Shown: positions 6,710 through 7,845 of the stretch, in pieces
How the letters are laid out: each line of letters begins with the position of its first letter
How positions within the stretch are numbered: position 1 is the stretch's first letter
NCBI GenBank assembly: GCA_035506295.1
Contig: DATJPR010000242.1
Location: 1 to 7,845 of the forward strand
DNA length: 7,845 nt
Source: DATJPR01 sp035506295
Lineage (GTDB): Bacteria > Bacteroidota > Ignavibacteria > UBA10030 > UBA6906
Reading direction: 5' to 3'
The notes under the pieces: model-generated
What the model was told of the DNA's origin: nothing
What the model saw: only the letters and a program-made list of their open reading frames with translations
Database searches by the model: none
Position numbers and translations under genes: made by a program

Positions 6710-7845
6710 TATCGGACCACCGCGATCTTGATGATCCTGACCTGGCTCGCCGAAGCGCCATCCGCCTCGACACGGGCGAAGTAGATCCCGCTTTGCACCC
6801 CGGAGACGTCCCATGCGACTTCATTGTCAAGCCCGCCGGTCCCGGGGCCCGGGAATTCCGTGACGAGATCGCCGGCCTGGGTGAAGATCTTGATGTGCAC
6901 TGCTGCATTCTCCGAAACATAATACCGGATGTACGTTCTTGTCTGATATACCGGATTAGGCCAATTATATACCCGATCCTTCGGCATGAACTCGGCGCTT
7001 ACGGGTGTTCCGCCTGGCGGCGCGGAAAGGAGCTCACCCGAATGCAACGCGTCCTCCTGATATTGCGGCCAGGGATCCGCCGCCGTGACGCTTCCTGCGT
7101 ACGTCCTCCACGCGTGCACTCCCCCATCCTGCGACGAGACCACGATGAGCGCCTTGCCGGCGGCAGTGGTGCCTGAAGAGAGATTCGAGACTGCTACATC
7201 CTGATTGCCAGACCCGGCGGCCAGCGGAAACCCGGGCGCCATTTTACCATTCCGCGTGAACGCTCCGATGAGCCCGTCCGATGTGGCCGCGACGATCTCG
7301 GGCACTCCGTCCCCGTCCACGTCTGCGATAACAGGCGCAGAGACGATCGGCGCAGAAGTACTGAGCGTGGCCGGGAAGTAATCGATCGAAGCCCCATTCG
7401 TATGGTAGGCGCAGACCCGCCCGCCGCTGAAGACCACCACGTCACGCACTCCGTCACCATCGATGTCGGCGAATGCCGGCGGCTGGGAAATCGTCGTACC
7501 GGTCGAGACCGGAAATCCATTCATGGCACGCAGCGTGAAGTCTGTCAGGTAGAGGTCTCCCGAAGAAGTCGCGTACGCGATGCGCGGAGGATCAGACGGG
7601 CCTGTCCCGCCCGTCATCACCGCGGGGCCCGCAATCGCGGAACTGGCTCGAACAGCGAGGAAATGACCGTCGGGTGACGGTCCGGGAATGTTCCCTGTCA
7701 ATGCAACGGTTCCGTCCGACATCGTGATCAGAAATTCGTAAGGCTGTGGCAGGGCGCTGATCCCCACGACCGCCGCACTCGTGTCCATCGCGACCCGCGC
7801 ACTATCGCCGAGAGTACCATCCAAACGGAGCATGTACACGAGCCC
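6709..7845 (-). CDS. FG-GAP/propeller protein with T9SS sorting tail, 5' partial
   Basis: C-terminal 378 codons of a longer predicted exported protein. The frame is open through the right edge (GLVYMLRL), so the start and signal peptide lie outside. Numbering from the GTG-coded residue at 7839: two clear FG-GAP/VCBS-type calcium loops, DIDGDGVRD at 125-133 and DVDGDGVPE at 173-181, each within a blade ending near GFP or DYFP. A weaker blade at 211-246 ends in DGGVHAWRT. WPQYQEDALHSG at 257-268 resembles the WPxxxxDxxHTG element common near the ends of such propellers. Residues about 287-376 form an Ig-like tail (WPNPV, TYIRYYVSENAAVHIKIF, WDVSGVQSGIYFARVEA, IIKIAVVR) matching the T9SS type-A sorting domain. 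It is therefore probably carried across the outer membrane by T9SS and kept at the surface or released. The stop overlaps the next gene by one base. The ligand is unknown; surface adhesion or matrix binding is possible. Confidence 0.88.
   Translation of the reverse strand, partial: GLVYMLRLDGTLGDSARVAMDTSAAVVGISALPQPYEFLITMSDGTVALTGNIPGPSPDGHFLAVRASSAIAGPAVMTGGTGPSDPPRIAYATSSGDLYLTDFTLRAMNGFPVSTGTTISQPPAFADIDGDGVRDVVVFSGGRVCAYHTNGASIDYFPATLSTSAPIVSAPVIADVDGDGVPEIVAATSDGLIGAFTRNGKMAPGFPLAAGSGNQDVAVSNLSSGTTAAGKALIVVSSQDGGVHAWRTYAGSVTAADPWPQYQEDALHSGELLSAPPGGTPVSAEFMPKDRVYNWPNPVYQTRTYIRYYVSENAAVHIKIFTQAGDLVTEFPGPGTGGLDNEVAWDVSGVQSGIYFARVEADGASASQVRIIKIAVVR

Noticed and set aside
4235..6784. An 849-codon open frame on the + strand opposite the barrel-fusion gene
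   Set aside because: It is a mirror of a GC-biased coding strand. Its translation is rich in Arg, Val, His and Asp, has no domain or signal peptide, and runs across all three domains of the opposing gene, which has clear motifs.
6710..6814. N-terminal extension of the fusion gene to a start at 6814
   Set aside because: It would overlap the preceding gene by about 100 bases within its sorting domain and add an Arg/Gly-rich leader before the signal peptide. The GTG at 6709 gives a normal signal peptide.
7837..7839. GTG at 7839 as the start of the FG-GAP/sorting-domain gene
   Set aside because: The frame continues to the window edge, there is no signal peptide after this codon although the product must be exported, and the region is mid-propeller in style.
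1..7845. tRNA or rRNA genes, CRISPR arrays, IS elements and long direct repeats
   Set aside because: Nearly the whole window is explained by five protein genes. The only gaps are 61 and 49 bases, and no repeat array, transposase or RNA gene structure was seen by eye.

Overview
The window reads as a chromosomal segment of a moderately GC-rich, diderm (Gram-negative type) bacterium of the Bacteroidota/Chlorobiota group, most likely Ignavibacteria-like. Three things suggest this: an LptF/LptG pair of the form common in that clade, an exported protein ending in a type IX secretion (T9SS) type-A-like sorting domain that finishes in a basic tail (KIAVVR), and a DUF5683-like exported protein. The placement is inferred from protein style, not from a marker gene. 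Coding density is very high and no RNA genes, mobile elements or CRISPR arrays are visible.

Layout. The left part (1-2402, + strand) holds two overlapping genes for the inner-membrane permease halves of the lipopolysaccharide exporter: lptF (5' end cut by the window) and lptG, joined by a 4-base GTGA overlap. The rest (2464-7845, - strand) is a convergent three-gene cluster read right to left. First comes an FG-GAP/propeller protein with a T9SS-type sorting tail (5' end outside the window). Next is a 1092-residue protein combining an HEXXH metallopeptidase-like domain, a six-repeat TolB/PD40 beta-propeller and an Omp85/BamA-like barrel. Last is a 305-residue exported DUF5683-like protein. The first two overlap by one base (TAGTG) and the last two are 49 bases apart, so they look co-transcribed. 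The two transcription units meet in a 61-base gap filled by one strong hairpin, a probable shared terminator.

How the genes fit together. Everything here concerns the cell envelope. LptF and LptG would work with an LptB ATPase encoded elsewhere to extract LPS from the inner membrane. The minus-strand cluster encodes a predicted secreted or surface protein, a predicted outer-membrane barrel carrying large soluble domains, and a small exported protein of unknown role. A shared function for that cluster is plausible from the gene order but is not shown by the sequence. The most unusual element is the peptidase-propeller-barrel protein, in which parts resembling TolB and BamA sit in one chain. 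No promoter is visible because both transcription units start outside the window.
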